Shown here: positions 24,189 through 34,322 of the stretch, piece after piece | Layout: every line of letters begins with the position of its first letter | How positions within the stretch are numbered: position 1 is the stretch's first letter | NCBI GenBank assembly: GCA_900539595.1 | Contig: UQCQ01000006.1 | Coordinates: 17,638 to 81,637, forward strand | Length of the DNA: 64,000 nucleotides | Source of the DNA: an uncultured Mollicutes bacterium | Lineage (GTDB): Bacteria; Bacillota_I; Bacilli_A; RFN20; CAG-826 | Direction of reading: 5' to 3' | Position numbers and translations under genes: made by a program | Notes under the pieces: model-generated | The model's input: the letters and a program-made list of their open reading frames with translations, nothing else | Databases searched by the model: none | What the model was told of the DNA's origin: nothing

Positions 24189-25184
24189 ATGGCGGCGTTA
24201 TTTGCCAAAAACCAAAACGGGGTTTCTAGAAAGCCTAAAGGGAAAAAGGTCCTCGCATGGGGAACCTATCTCTTCGTTCTGTTGATGTTGCTTTATCCTG
24301 TGGGACACTTCCTGATCACTTGGATTGGAGTCAACTTTAATTCTTTGCTTCTTGTTTTCCAACGAAGCGACCAAACGGGAAAACTTTATTGGGTGATGCA
24401 AGATTGGAACCATGACTTTGATTCGTTCTTTCCCACCCTCTTTAGTAATTTCACTCAGTTATTTGAGTCGTTCCAGGACAAAACTCAGAACACCATTTAC
24501 CAAAATTCCTTGGTTTATTTAGTGATTTCCTGCTTTGTCACCCTCCCGATTTCCCTTTTCTTCAGCTATTTTGTTTTCAAGAAAATCTGGGGATCCACCT
24601 TTTATAAAATCATCTTCTTCATCCCCTCAATCTTCCCTCTTTTCATCCTTTGTATGGTCTATGCCTATTCGTTAGCCCCAGAAGGACTATTCGCTGGCAT
24701 ATTGAACTGGATGAAGATTGATCCGGGCAATTTCTTTGTCAATCTCAAAATTGATAACACTTCCCGTCAATGGTTCGTTTGGATTTTCATGGTTTGGAGT
24801 GGAATCGGTTATGACGTTATCCTCCTTACCGCGGGCATGAGCCGCATTCCTCGGGAAATCCTTGAATCCTGCAAAATGGATGGGGTGAATCCCTTCCGTG
24901 AATTCTTCCGCATCATCGTCCCGCTTTGCTGGCCAACCATCACGACGTTATTCGTTTTTGGAATGATGAGTGTTTTCTCGATTGCCTTCCAGCCGTTCTT
25001 CTTGACCGGAGATGCGACGGACATCTATACGAAAACGATCGGCGAATATATCTATTTCACCAGTAAAGGCGGCAACTACACGGATGTTGCAACGCTTGGT
25101 TTGTTCTGTTCGTTAATCGGCGCCCCCATTATTTGCGCGACAAGATGGGGACTCAATAAGGCGTTTGCCAATGTGGGGTTCTAA
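24189..25184 (+). CDS. ABC sugar transporter permease (MalF-type)
   Basis: 331 residues with about six transmembrane helices. The inner-membrane coupling loop (EAA motif) reads ESCKMDGVNPFREFFRIIVP. It pairs with the next permease, and both should dock on the ATPase encoded at 34323. AGGA lies about ten bases before the ATG. Confidence 0.9.
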   Translation: MAALFAKNQNGVSRKPKGKKVLAWGTYLFVLLMLLYPVGHFLITWIGVNFNSLLLVFQRSDQTGKLYWVMQDWNHDFDSFFPTLFSNFTQLFESFQDKTQNTIYQNSLVYLVISCFVTLPISLFFSYFVFKKIWGSTFYKIIFFIPSIFPLFILCMVYAYSLAPEGLFAGILNWMKIDPGNFFVNLKIDNTSRQWFVWIFMVWSGIGYDVILLTAGMSRIPREILESCKMDGVNPFREFFRIIVPLCWPTITTLFVFGMMSVFSIAFQPFFLTGDATDIYTKTIGEYIYFTSKGGNYTDVATLGLFCSLIGAPIICATRWGLNKAFANVGF

Positions 25185-25188
25185 TTCT

Positions 25189-26142
25189 ATGGTTCATTTG
25201 TTGCATTCCACCCAAAGAGCCCTTCGAAAGAAAAGGGATGAAAACCGCCAAAGCGGCTACGAAAGAAAACACGATCTTTTGTATAAAAGACACGGGGGCG
25301 AGAAAGCCCTATTCGTGGTGATGGCGATTCTCTTCATTTTGTTTGCAGCCACCTTCATCTTCCCGTTTGTTTGGCTATTCTTCAATTCGCTGAAAAAGCC
25401 TCTAGAATACGCTCAAAACACCATGTCCCTCCCAAAAACATGGAGATGGAGCAATTTCTCCAAGGCCCTCACTTATTCGAGCACGGATACCAATGGGTAT
25501 AACTTGCTTCAAATGCTGGGGACTTCTGTTCTCGTGGCAGGAGGCGGAACCTTGGCCACCGTCATCACCTCCAGCTGTGCCGCTTGGGTCGTGGCCAAAT
25601 ACAAATTCCCTGGCCGTTCCTTAATCTTCTCCGTCGTGATCTTCTCTCTCATCGTTCCGATTGTTGGGTCCTTGCCAAGCCAAATGCAACTTATGAAAGG
25701 AATGGGCTTGATGGATAGCGTCATCGGCGTCATCTTCCTTTATAGCGGCGGGTTTGGAACGAACTTCCTTCTCCTCTATTCCTTCTTCAAGAATTTAAGT
25801 TGGACGTATGTAGAAGCGGCCAAAATCGATGGGGCCAGCGACTTCCGCATCTTCGTCCAAATCGTGCTTCCCATGGCCAAAGGGCCGATGATTGCCGTTG
25901 GCGTCCTTAGCCTTATTGGCTTATGGAACGATTACCTCACCCCTTCGATTTACCTCAGCAAGCAGCCGACGATTAGCTACGGCATCTACATCATGCAGAC
26001 CGCGATCAATAACGGCGGTTCCAGCGATTACCCCCTCTTCTTTGCGATGATTCTCTTAACGATCATTCCCATTCTGCTCATCTTCATTTTGTTTAATAAA
26101 ACCATCATGGAAAATACGACCGTCGGCGGTCTAAAAGGTTAG
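25189..26142 (+). CDS. ABC sugar transporter permease (MalG-type)
   Basis: 317 residues from ATG 25189, four bases after the previous stop; an ATG at 25171 and a TTG at 25165 in the same frame are alternatives that would overlap the upstream gene. Six helices, EAA loop EAAKIDGASDFRIFVQIVLP, and a charged N-terminal tail of about 45 residues before the first helix. It forms the transmembrane pair with the preceding protein. Confidence 0.88.
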   Translation: MVHLLHSTQRALRKKRDENRQSGYERKHDLLYKRHGGEKALFVVMAILFILFAATFIFPFVWLFFNSLKKPLEYAQNTMSLPKTWRWSNFSKALTYSSTDTNGYNLLQMLGTSVLVAGGGTLATVITSSCAAWVVAKYKFPGRSLIFSVVIFSLIVPIVGSLPSQMQLMKGMGLMDSVIGVIFLYSGGFGTNFLLLYSFFKNLSWTYVEAAKIDGASDFRIFVQIVLPMAKGPMIAVGVLSLIGLWNDYLTPSIYLSKQPTISYGIYIMQTAINNGGSSDYPLFFAMILLTIIPILLIFILFNKTIMENTTVGGLKG

Positions 26143-26155
26143 AAAGGAGTTATCC

Positions 26156-27811
26156 ATGAAAAAATCCGGTTTGTTTATTTTGGCGGCTAGCATGCTAGCC
26201 CTCGTCGCGTGTGGGGATCAACCCTCTTCGTCTACAGGAGGAGTGACCTCCTCCCAGACGAGCTCGGACAAGAACTCCTCAGAGTCTTCGAAGGAACCCG
26301 TTAAGACCTATTCGGTTTTGTATGTTGCGAATGCAGATTATCAAATCACGGGTCTTAGCAAAACAGGCTATGCGGAAGGCAGCACGGTCAGTTTCCATTT
26401 GGAAGTGGCCAACGCGAAGAAAGAACTAAAATCCGTCAAGGCCAATGACGAGGTTCTAGAAGGAAATAACGGCGATTATTCCTTCACGATGCCTGCTCGT
26501 AATGTGCAAATCGTGGTCACCCTTCAAGATAAAGTCGTGGAAGGCAAGGAAGTTTTCTTCGATGAAGGAAATTTCGGTTACGGGGAAGAAACTTCCCTTG
26601 CTAAAGGCAAACTTGCCTATTGGGCAGGCGATGGTGGTGAAATCAAAAACACCGTTAAATCCGGCAACAGCTATTCCTTCGATTTCACCGCAGGCTGGGC
26701 TTGGTATGGCGGACAAATCTTCTATAAGCTCCCCTATGGAGAAGCGGGAGATTCCATCCACGTTAAATTGAATTTCGTTTCCCCTGTTGCAGGAAAAATC
26801 CAACTCAACGCACAAGAAAAAGTCATCGCCATTGGCGAAAATGTCTTGGAATATGATGTCGATGGCGGTGCCACGACCATCAGCCTTCAATTAGGAACTA
26901 ATGGCGGCGGAGCCTTGGCAACGGGCCATTATGAATTGAAAGTCGTTTCCATTCAGGACCAAACCCCGGGAGCCAAATACCATAACGTCCAATTCCGTTC
27001 TGGCGAAACCACGTTAAAAAATATCGAAGTCAAAGACCAAAAAACGGTCACGGCACCTGCCTCCCCCACTGCCCCGGAAGGCAAGGTCTTTGCAGGATGG
27101 AAAGCAGGAGAAGTCGCTTGGTCTGAAACCCTAGCCATCACCAAAGATTATGTCTTCGTTCCAGAATTCGCGGATGCAAGCAACACCTTCACGGTCACCT
27201 TCAAAGATGGATCCACCGTTCTTGGAACGGCAAATCCCGTTAAAGGTCAAGCCACGCAGGTTCCCGACGGATTAGCGATCCCCTTTGGTTACAAGTCCCT
27301 TGGCTGGTATACCGACGAAGCCTTAACTAAAGCCTTTGATTTGTCGACCCCTGTTACGGCGGATACCACCCTTTATTTGAAGAAATGCTTGGCCCCTACC
27401 ACTTGGCTCAACGCCGCGGAAGCGGGCTGGGTGATTCCCGCGGATAAACAGGAAACGCTTGCGGACGGGTCTTATCACATCAAAGATTTAGAAGCGTGGC
27501 CCGCGGGTTCAGCATCTTACTGCATCCAGGTCAACTTCACCCCGGCTCCTGCTGGAACTGCTGGTAAGACGGTTACCATTTCCGTGGATTATCAAATCAA
27601 TGGCCAAGGCGGCGTTGTTCAAGTCTGCGAAAACAATAACCCCATTGGAGCAACAGAAAACTTAACCAGTGGATCCCGTCAAACCGCAACTCTCTCCTAT
27701 GCAGCTGGAGCTGTAACCAACGCCAGTAAATTGACCTTTGAACTTGCTGCGGTCACGGGTGTCACGACGATTGATTTCACCATCTATAGCATCACGGTCA
27801 CTGAAGCCTAA
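26156..27811 (+). CDS. Lipoprotein with CBM-like and InlB-type repeat domains, probable glucan-binding protein
   Basis: 551 residues, AGAAAGGAG just upstream. Lipobox LALVAC then a Ser-rich linker. Parts in order: a short beta domain ending SFTMPARNVQIVVTL (about 50-120), a CBM4/9-like sandwich (about 125-268, with GGEIKNTVKSGNSYSF and GHYELKVVSIQD), two Listeria-Bacteroides (InlB B-repeat-like) units (about 275-340 and 345-415, each with GWK/GWYTDEA), and a second sandwich (about 418-550). No hydrolase motif. It probably holds beta-glucan at the cell surface and hands it to the secreted glucanases and importer, like a surface glycan-binding protein. Confidence 0.7.
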   Translation: MKKSGLFILAASMLALVACGDQPSSSTGGVTSSQTSSDKNSSESSKEPVKTYSVLYVANADYQITGLSKTGYAEGSTVSFHLEVANAKKELKSVKANDEVLEGNNGDYSFTMPARNVQIVVTLQDKVVEGKEVFFDEGNFGYGEETSLAKGKLAYWAGDGGEIKNTVKSGNSYSFDFTAGWAWYGGQIFYKLPYGEAGDSIHVKLNFVSPVAGKIQLNAQEKVIAIGENVLEYDVDGGATTISLQLGTNGGGALATGHYELKVVSIQDQTPGAKYHNVQFRSGETTLKNIEVKDQKTVTAPASPTAPEGKVFAGWKAGEVAWSETLAITKDYVFVPEFADASNTFTVTFKDGSTVLGTANPVKGQATQVPDGLAIPFGYKSLGWYTDEALTKAFDLSTPVTADTTLYLKKCLAPTTWLNAAEAGWVIPADKQETLADGSYHIKDLEAWPAGSASYCIQVNFTPAPAGTAGKTVTISVDYQINGQGGVVQVCENNNPIGATENLTSGSRQTATLSYAAGAVTNASKLTFELAAVTGVTTIDFTIYSITVTEA

Positions 27812-27831
27812 TACGAAAGAAGAACATCGAT

Positions 27832-29280
27832 ATGAGAAAAATGAAATGGAAGAATTTTGCCCTGCTCACCTTGTCCATAGGAATGTTATGTTCTTGCGGT
27901 GGGGGCAGTCGCGTAAGCCTTGAAAAAGGGAAGCAAATTTTCGAAGGGAACAACATCTATTTTGAAACCGGCACTTCGGAAAACGTTTCCGCGAAAGTGG
28001 AAATCCCCGAAGCCATCCAAAGCGTGAAGTGCGGACGCACCGAAGCCCAAAAAGGCGAATACTGCTACGAAGATGGCATTTTAACCTTATCCCATGAATT
28101 CTTGGGGAAAATCAAAAGTACGGGAGAAAAATCCATCGTGGTGGCGATGAGCAAGGGCAAGGTCACTCTCTCTGCCCTTGTTGCGACGAAAATCGTCAAG
28201 ACAGCAGAGGATTTCGTTGCGATTGGCAAGGATTCCGTATCGCTTCAAGGGTCTTATGTTCTTGCTAACGATATTGATTTGAGCAGCATCGAGAACTTTG
28301 AGCCGCTTGGTTGGTATACCGATGAAGCGGACCCCAATAACGCCTATTTCCATGGCCTATTGGAAGGCAATGGACACGCGGTGAAAAACGCCAAAGTCTA
28401 TTATGCGGATAGCGTCTCTTCTAACTACAACGTTTATAGCAAGACGGGAACCATGTTTGAACATGAAGGCCATACGGCCGGTGACAACATCGGGTTATTC
28501 CAAGTCATTGGAAGCTCCGGCATCGTCCGCAACACCCGTTTTGAAGACATCAAAGTCCGTGGCAGAACGATTTGTGGCGTTATCGCTGGCAACGTCATGG
28601 GGACGATTGAAAACTGCTATGTCGCCAATTCCTGCTCCGTCGAAATGGGTACCCATTTCTACGACGATGACTGCAATATGGGCGGGGTTGCTGGCATTTG
28701 CGCCGGCAGCGGCAACATCCATAACGTCATCAGTGAAGTCACCAATCTTCAACTTGGCTCTCGTGGTCGCGAAACCATGGGAGGAGTTACCATTGAAGAA
28801 CCCGGTATTTACGTCGATTTTGACGATAAATACAAAGGCGAAACCGGCAATGGATGGGATCACGGGGATCTCAAGGACAAAGATACCAATGCTTGGTGGA
28901 AGTATTGCGCGGTGGATCGCGATGCCTTGGATGGCAGCGGAAAAGCGCTCGATTCCAACGGTTCTCAATCTAATGGCATTTATGCTTTTGCTGGCAAAAC
29001 CTGGGGGACGATTGAAAACTGCGTTGCCCGCAGCTTCCAAATCACCCCGATGAGTGGGACGACACGCCCGGTGAATTTCTCACACACCCACCTCGCCAAA
29101 AACAAGCCGACGTCCGGTGATTCGGATTTAGGCACGCTTTCGAATAACCAGCTTTTGGATAATGCCGGTTTGAAAGTCGCCTCGAATTATTCTGCCTTCG
29201 ACACCAACAAATGGAACATCCAAGACGGAAAAGTCCCAACCCTCAAATCCGCTTATAGCTTTGTTGCTTTAGCGGAATAA
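27832..29280 (+). CDS. Lipoprotein with GLUG-like / beta-helix repeats
   Basis: 482 residues. Lipobox GMLCSC with a GGG linker. The central part has the pattern GSYVLANDIDLSS, FHGLLEGNGHAVKNAKV, NIGLFQVIGSSGIVRNTRFEDIKV, GVIAGNVMGTIENCYV: repeated short strands typical of GLUG or right-handed beta-helix surface proteins. Such proteins bind or occasionally cleave glycans; no catalytic motif is evident. It lies in the glucan ABC operon after another binding-type lipoprotein and before the phosphorylase, and is probably a second surface binding component. Confidence 0.65.
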   Translation: MRKMKWKNFALLTLSIGMLCSCGGGSRVSLEKGKQIFEGNNIYFETGTSENVSAKVEIPEAIQSVKCGRTEAQKGEYCYEDGILTLSHEFLGKIKSTGEKSIVVAMSKGKVTLSALVATKIVKTAEDFVAIGKDSVSLQGSYVLANDIDLSSIENFEPLGWYTDEADPNNAYFHGLLEGNGHAVKNAKVYYADSVSSNYNVYSKTGTMFEHEGHTAGDNIGLFQVIGSSGIVRNTRFEDIKVRGRTICGVIAGNVMGTIENCYVANSCSVEMGTHFYDDDCNMGGVAGICAGSGNIHNVISEVTNLQLGSRGRETMGGVTIEEPGIYVDFDDKYKGETGNGWDHGDLKDKDTNAWWKYCAVDRDALDGSGKALDSNGSQSNGIYAFAGKTWGTIENCVARSFQITPMSGTTRPVNFSHTHLAKNKPTSGDSDLGTLSNNQLLDNAGLKVASNYSAFDTNKWNIQDGKVPTLKSAYSFVALAE

Positions 29281-29299
29281 ATTACATCATTCCTAAACG

Positions 29300-29320
29300 A
29301 GGGGGCGGCAATCGCCCCCT
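29300..29320 (+). terminator. GC-rich intercistronic hairpin
   Basis: AGGGGGCG (29300-29307) pairs with CGCCCCCT (29313-29320) around GCAAT. Only a short T stretch follows, so partial termination or protection of the upstream transporter mRNA is more likely than full termination. Confidence 0.6.
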
Positions 29321-29335
29321 TTAGAAAGGCTCCTC

Positions 29336-32300
29336 ATGGTTCAGTATTTTTATGAAAATGATTCTTTCGTTATCGAAGACTTTCAGAACGCCAAAACGTT
29401 TGCTTCTTTTCTTCCCGCGGTTGCGGGGGTAGATGGGAAGCCCCTGTGGGCCTTTTATTGCAATCAAGGGCAAGGGCTATCTTCTTTTGGAGTTACGGGG
29501 AAAGATACCCCGATTACCCCATTTGATTCCGCAACTCTTGCCTATCAAAATATTGCTCTTAAGTCTTTCCGTACCTTTTTGAAATGGAACGGAAAAGCCT
29601 ATACCCCTTTCTTGGGCGAAGCCGCCTGCAAACGTACGATGCGGATTCGGGCATCGGAATTCTCCATTGAAGAAGAAAATGACGCCTATCGGATGGAAAT
29701 CGTTTATTCGACGGTTTCCCATTCCTCTTTCCCTGCGCTTTTACGTCAAGTGAAATTGACCAACAAAACCAAGGAAAAAGCACGGGTTGAAATCCTCGAT
29801 GGCCTACCGGTCTTTTTCCCACATGGTTTAAGCAACGTCGTTTATAAGGAAATGGTCTTTTTGATGGCCGCCTATTGCGTCGTTCGTGGTAACGAGAATA
29901 ACCAACCATTTGTTAAATTCAAGACGTCGACGGGGGACAACCCCATCGTCACAGAATCCAAGGATGGGCATGGCTTCGCCGCGGTGGATCAAAACGGATC
30001 TTTCTTAAAAACGATCGTGGATCCTTCCTGCGTGTTTGGTTCTGACCCCTCCTTAATGACGGCTCATCCGTTTATGGACCAGGACGGTTTGCAATTTGAA
30101 GGGCAAACCCAACAAACCGAAAATAAATTGCCTTGTGCCTTCGTTCATAAAGAAGTGGAAATCGAAGGAGAGGGGTCTTATTCCTTTGCCGAAATCTACG
30201 GCATGTGGGATGACGAAGCCAAATTCCAAGAAGCCTTGAAGGATTTTGGCGTTCAAAAGGCCGAAGAATATCGGAAACAGACCGCCTTGCTTTTGAAAGA
30301 ACTAGAAAAGCCGGCAGAAGTGCATACGGGTTACCCTGTTTTTGACCGTTACGTGAAACAAAGCTATTTGGATAATGGCCTTCGTGGCGGATTCCCCATG
30401 CTTCTACCTAATGGCCAAGTATATTACGTCTACGGTCGGAAGCATGGCGATATGGAACGGGACTATAACGCCTTCCAGATGCCAGCTCGTTATTATTCGA
30501 GTGGTCCAGGCAATTTCCGCGATGTGAATCAAAATCGCCGCAGCGACCTTTATTTCCACCCCTATGTCGGGGATTACAATATCCAACTCTTTTTCTCCCT
30601 GATCCAAATGGATGGGCAGAACCCTCTTAATGTGAAGCCCAACGTTTTCGTTTTAAACGAAGATGCGGACCTTTCCTTCTTGAACGAGGTTCCCCACGAA
30701 AAAGACATCCGATCGATTTTAAAAGGATTTGAACCGAGCACCCTTTATACCTATCTACGGGATACCGTATATCAAAATAAGGGGGACGTGGATGTGCTAT
30801 TCCATAAAATCCTCTGCGTCTGCCATCAAGAAGCCCAAGCCAATTTTGCCGAAGGCTATTGGGTGGATCACTGGGATTATAATCTGGATTTGTTGGAAGC
30901 TTACTCTTCCGTTTATCCAGACAAAGAAGAAAATCTCTTCTTTGGGACGAAATACCCCTATTTCTATTCCCCGATTTACGTAGAACCTCGCAGCGAAAAA
31001 TATTGCCTGAATCCCGATGGAAATCCCCGTCAATATGGGGCCATCGACTTAAAGGCGGCCAAAGATTATTGCGATTCCACGGGATTTGATATGGGCACCA
31101 CCCATTGGCTGGTGGATGAAAATGGCCTGCGTGTTACCTCCACTTTAGCGGAAAAAATCATTCATTTAATCTGCGTGAAATTCTCTACGCTGGATAGCCA
31201 GCAAATTGGCATTGAAATGGAATGTGAAAAACCAGGCTGGAACGATGCTATGAATGGTTTGCCGGGCTTATTCGCCTCCTCCATTCCCGAAACTGTGGAA
31301 TTGCTTCGTTTGGTCCGTTACGCGAAGAAGCACTTCGCTCCTTTTGCAGAGAAATCCCTTTCTTTCCTTCCTAAGCAAGCCAAACTTTTTGAAGGCTTAA
31401 AGTCGAACCTCGCAGCGAAAAAGAACGGGACCATGGATTCGTTTACCTATTGGGATCGTGTGACCAGTCTTCGCGAAGAATTACGCCTTGCTTATCGTTA
31501 TCACGCGGAATCGAATCGAACCCTAATTCCGATGTCAGAAGCCTTAAGCCTATTGGACGAAATGGAAGAAATCCTTAGCCAAGGCTTAAAAGAAGCCAAA
31601 GCCATGGGGAAGGGGATTCTACCCACCTACTTGATTCACAACGTGGATCGTTACGAAAAATTGGGCCGCAAAAATCATCTTGGTTTTGAAACGATTCGCG
31701 CCCTTTCCTTCCAAACCGTCCTGGTTCCTTCCTTCCTTGAAGGGCCGGCTAGAGCCTTTAAACTCCATGATGGGACGATGGGAGAAGAAGATTATCAAGC
31801 CATCCGCAATTCCGAACTTCACGACCCTAAATTAGGATTCTACAAAACCAGCGCTTCCTTGGAGGATGCCCCCTTTGAAATCGGCCGCGTCCATGCCTTT
31901 ACGAAAGGCTGGCTAGAAAGGGAATGCAACTTCCTTCACATGACCTATAAGTATTTGCTGGGTCTATTAAAAGATGAACGTTATGAGGATTTTTACCAAG
32001 AGGCGAAGGTGAATTTCGTCTGCTTCATGGATCCGCATGTCTACGGAAGAGACCCCGCGGAAGCGAGTTCCTTCCTTGTTCCTAGCAATAACCCCGATTC
32101 TTCTAAATGGGGTCAGGGCTTTGAAGCTAGACTCACCGGGGCGAATGCCGAATTCATGGAGATGGTGGTCCTTTTGTTCTTTGGAGAACATCTCTTCTCG
32201 GTGGAAAATGGTCTTCTCACCTTCCATCTAGAGCCCAAACTTTCTCACGAATTCTTTGATGAGAAGAAGCAGGCGTCTTTCCTGCTTTTAGGGAAAACCA

Positions 32301-32461
32301 AGGTGACGTACCATAACCCCCATGATTTGGACCTCTATCAAGAAGGGGTTCACTTCGTTTATCAAATCGAAGGAAAATCGTATTCCTGCGTTTGTGGCGA
32401 ACTTGCGGAACGGATTCGCGAAGGCAAGGTTCAAGAAATCGACGTGGAGGTCTTGTCCTAA
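29336..32461 (+). CDS. GH94/GH149/GH161-type beta-1,3-glucan phosphorylase
   Basis: 1041 residues, cytoplasmic. The middle carries WVDHWDYNLDLLEAY and the catalytic block KPGWNDAMNGLPG, where Asp637 is the expected general acid, as in the clan of cellobiose, laminaribiose and beta-1,3-glucan phosphorylases. Length above 1000 residues is longer than typical GH94 and fits the oligoglucan phosphorylase families GH149 or GH161 better. The reaction is phosphorolysis of a beta-linked gluco-oligosaccharide to glucose-1-phosphate, saving ATP. Position behind a beta-glucan importer argues for beta-1,3 linkage. The stop overlaps the next ATG (TAATG). Family assignment among the three is not certain by eye. 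Confidence 0.85.
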   Translation: MVQYFYENDSFVIEDFQNAKTFASFLPAVAGVDGKPLWAFYCNQGQGLSSFGVTGKDTPITPFDSATLAYQNIALKSFRTFLKWNGKAYTPFLGEAACKRTMRIRASEFSIEEENDAYRMEIVYSTVSHSSFPALLRQVKLTNKTKEKARVEILDGLPVFFPHGLSNVVYKEMVFLMAAYCVVRGNENNQPFVKFKTSTGDNPIVTESKDGHGFAAVDQNGSFLKTIVDPSCVFGSDPSLMTAHPFMDQDGLQFEGQTQQTENKLPCAFVHKEVEIEGEGSYSFAEIYGMWDDEAKFQEALKDFGVQKAEEYRKQTALLLKELEKPAEVHTGYPVFDRYVKQSYLDNGLRGGFPMLLPNGQVYYVYGRKHGDMERDYNAFQMPARYYSSGPGNFRDVNQNRRSDLYFHPYVGDYNIQLFFSLIQMDGQNPLNVKPNVFVLNEDADLSFLNEVPHEKDIRSILKGFEPSTLYTYLRDTVYQNKGDVDVLFHKILCVCHQEAQANFAEGYWVDHWDYNLDLLEAYSSVYPDKEENLFFGTKYPYFYSPIYVEPRSEKYCLNPDGNPRQYGAIDLKAAKDYCDSTGFDMGTTHWLVDENGLRVTSTLAEKIIHLICVKFSTLDSQQIGIEMECEKPGWNDAMNGLPGLFASSIPETVELLRLVRYAKKHFAPFAEKSLSFLPKQAKLFEGLKSNLAAKKNGTMDSFTYWDRVTSLREELRLAYRYHAESNRTLIPMSEALSLLDEMEEILSQGLKEAKAMGKGILPTYLIHNVDRYEKLGRKNHLGFETIRALSFQTVLVPSFLEGPARAFKLHDGTMGEEDYQAIRNSELHDPKLGFYKTSASLEDAPFEIGRVHAFTKGWLERECNFLHMTYKYLLGLLKDERYEDFYQEAKVNFVCFMDPHVYGRDPAEASSFLVPSNNPDSSKWGQGFEARLTGANAEFMEMVVLLFFGEHLFSVENGLLTFHLEPKLSHEFFDEKKQASFLLLGKTKVTYHNPHDLDLYQEGVHFVYQIEGKSYSCVCGELAERIREGKVQEIDVEVLS

Positions 32462-33477
32462 TGAGGCCCAATTCGCTATTTGCCGTCGCCGTTTTGTCCA
32501 TCGGATTATCCGCGTGCACCATTACGAAAATCAAAAATTCCTCCTCTTCCTTTTCTTCTGACAAGGCAGATACGGCAGAGGGAACTTCTACAGTAGAGGG
32601 GCCTTCCGTTTCTTTCGAATCCATTTCGTCTTCTTCCAATGAGCCGATTTCTCCGGAAGAATCTTCGTCTTCGTCGATTAGTTCCTCTTCTAGTTCTAGC
32701 GATACCACGCCAAAATCTGATTATGTTCCGGATGGAGCGAAATTAAGCTTCCAAGAAGAATTTGATGGGAACGCCCTTAATACCTCGATTTGGGAACCGA
32801 TGATTGGGAACGGAAGCCAATACGGAATCTGGGAATGGGGAAATGCCGAAAGGCAATATTACCAAAAAGAAAACGCCACGGTGAAAGAAGGCCGGCTTTT
32901 GATTACGGCCAAGAAGCAACAGGTGGGTGATTATGCCTATACCAGCGCTCGACTTCGGACCAAGGGGCGTGTTGCCTTCTTCCGAAATTCCTATATCGAA
33001 GCCCGGATTAAAATGCCGGCGATCCCCGGGATGTGGCCTGCTTTTTGGATGCTGCCAGAAGATAATTTTGAAGGAAAAGGCTGGCCAACAAGCGGAGAAA
33101 TCGACATCATGGAAGCCCGTGGCCGCGTGGATAATCAAACTAGCGGAGCCTTGCATTACGCCCAGAATAGCGAGGGCAACCATACCTACAAAACAGCCTC
33201 GATGACGATGGATTCCATCACGAACTGGCATTGCTATTCCATTCTTTGGAGCAATACTTCCATCGTTTGGATGGTAGACGGTTTTCCCTTTTTGACGGTC
33301 TCTAGTTCGACGTGGGGCGAGGGGTATAGCCAGAAAGACGGGGCCCCCTTTAATCGCCCCTTCCACCTCCTTTTGAATTTGGCAGTTGGAGGAAATTTCG
33401 ATGGAGGCGTTTTGCCCCCGTCGGATTTTGTGTCCGCTGCGATGGAAATTGATTACGTTCGGGGGTATTCCTTATGA
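32461..33477 (+). CDS. GH16 laminarinase (endo-beta-1,3-glucanase), lipoprotein
   Basis: 338 residues from ATG 32461, which overlaps the phosphorylase stop; an upstream in-frame extension to 32392 lies inside that gene. Lipobox GLSAC and a Ser/Glu-rich linker of about 65 residues. The GH16 domain has FQEEFDG, MWPAFWML and the catalytic ExDxxE at 213-218 (GEIDIME), the beta-bulge form of laminarinases. Membrane-anchored outside; cuts beta-1,3-glucan. It is followed by a second GH16 gene that overlaps by four bases. Confidence 0.92.
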   Translation: MRPNSLFAVAVLSIGLSACTITKIKNSSSSFSSDKADTAEGTSTVEGPSVSFESISSSSNEPISPEESSSSSISSSSSSSDTTPKSDYVPDGAKLSFQEEFDGNALNTSIWEPMIGNGSQYGIWEWGNAERQYYQKENATVKEGRLLITAKKQQVGDYAYTSARLRTKGRVAFFRNSYIEARIKMPAIPGMWPAFWMLPEDNFEGKGWPTSGEIDIMEARGRVDNQTSGALHYAQNSEGNHTYKTASMTMDSITNWHCYSILWSNTSIVWMVDGFPFLTVSSSTWGEGYSQKDGAPFNRPFHLLLNLAVGGNFDGGVLPPSDFVSAAMEIDYVRGYSL

Positions 33478-34310
33478 AAAAAGGGGCTTTAGCGATTCTC
33501 CCCTTAGCACTTGTTAGCTGTGCGAATGGGCCTATTAAACCCGAATTCCCCGAATTCGATGGAATGAGTTTAGTTTGGAACGATGAATTCGACGGCGACT
33601 CTCTCAACGAAGAGAATTGGAATTATGAAGTCGGCGGAGGCGGATGGGGCAATTCCGAACTCCAGTATTACACCAAAGGCGAAAACGTAAGTGTCGCCGA
33701 TGGGGTTTTGACGATCACGGCAAGAAGAGAAACCAAAGACGGGTATTCTTTTACCTCCAGCCGTATCACGACGCGCAAAAAAGCCTTTACCACCTATGGC
33801 CGTATTGAGGCACGGATTAAACTATCCGCCCAAAATGCCATGTGGCCTGCTTTTTGGATGATGCCAGAAGCCAATAATGGCTGGCCCACCTGTGGAGAAA
33901 TCGACATCATGGAGAACAAGGGATCCTCCAGCACGACGACCTCCAGCGCTTTGCATTACACCGACCGCAATGGCAATCACGCTTATCAGGCCGGCGCCTA
34001 TTCCTTTTCCGAGCGAAATGGGGAAGGAACCATTGAAGATTGGCATACGTATTACCTGATTTGGAACGAAGAACAGATGGATTTTTACGTGGACGACCAT
34101 TTGAAATTGACGGTTCCAAGAAGAACGTGGCATCCAGAAGGCGGGAAAACCTATCCTGGAGATGATGATGCTCCGTTCAACAAGGATTTTTATGTCATCC
34201 TTAATATGGCAGTAGGCGGAAATTTCGATAATGGGAGAGAACCCGATCCCAGTTTTACCTCTGCATCGATGCAAGTGGACTACGTTCGCATGTATGCTTA
34301 TAACGATTAA
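33474..34310 (+). CDS. GH16 laminarinase (second of the tandem pair), lipoprotein
   Basis: 278 residues, overlapping the stop of the first tandem GH16 gene. Lipobox LALVSC with almost no linker, so this enzyme sits closer to the membrane than its neighbour. Catalytic ExDxxE at 142-147 (GEIDIME), plus WNDEFDG and MWPAFWMM. It appears to be a diverged duplicate of the preceding gene; the different tether lengths may suit long and short substrates (inference). Confidence 0.92.
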   Translation: MKKGALAILPLALVSCANGPIKPEFPEFDGMSLVWNDEFDGDSLNEENWNYEVGGGGWGNSELQYYTKGENVSVADGVLTITARRETKDGYSFTSSRITTRKKAFTTYGRIEARIKLSAQNAMWPAFWMMPEANNGWPTCGEIDIMENKGSSSTTTSSALHYTDRNGNHAYQAGAYSFSERNGEGTIEDWHTYYLIWNEEQMDFYVDDHLKLTVPRRTWHPEGGKTYPGDDDAPFNKDFYVILNMAVGGNFDNGREPDPSFTSASMQVDYVRMYAYND

Positions 34311-34322
34311 AGGAGGCCGGCC

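Noticed and set aside
28403..29053. 216-codon plus-strand ORF inside the GLUG lipoprotein gene
   Set aside because: Alternative frame of a gene with clear signal peptide and repeats; no ribosome site.
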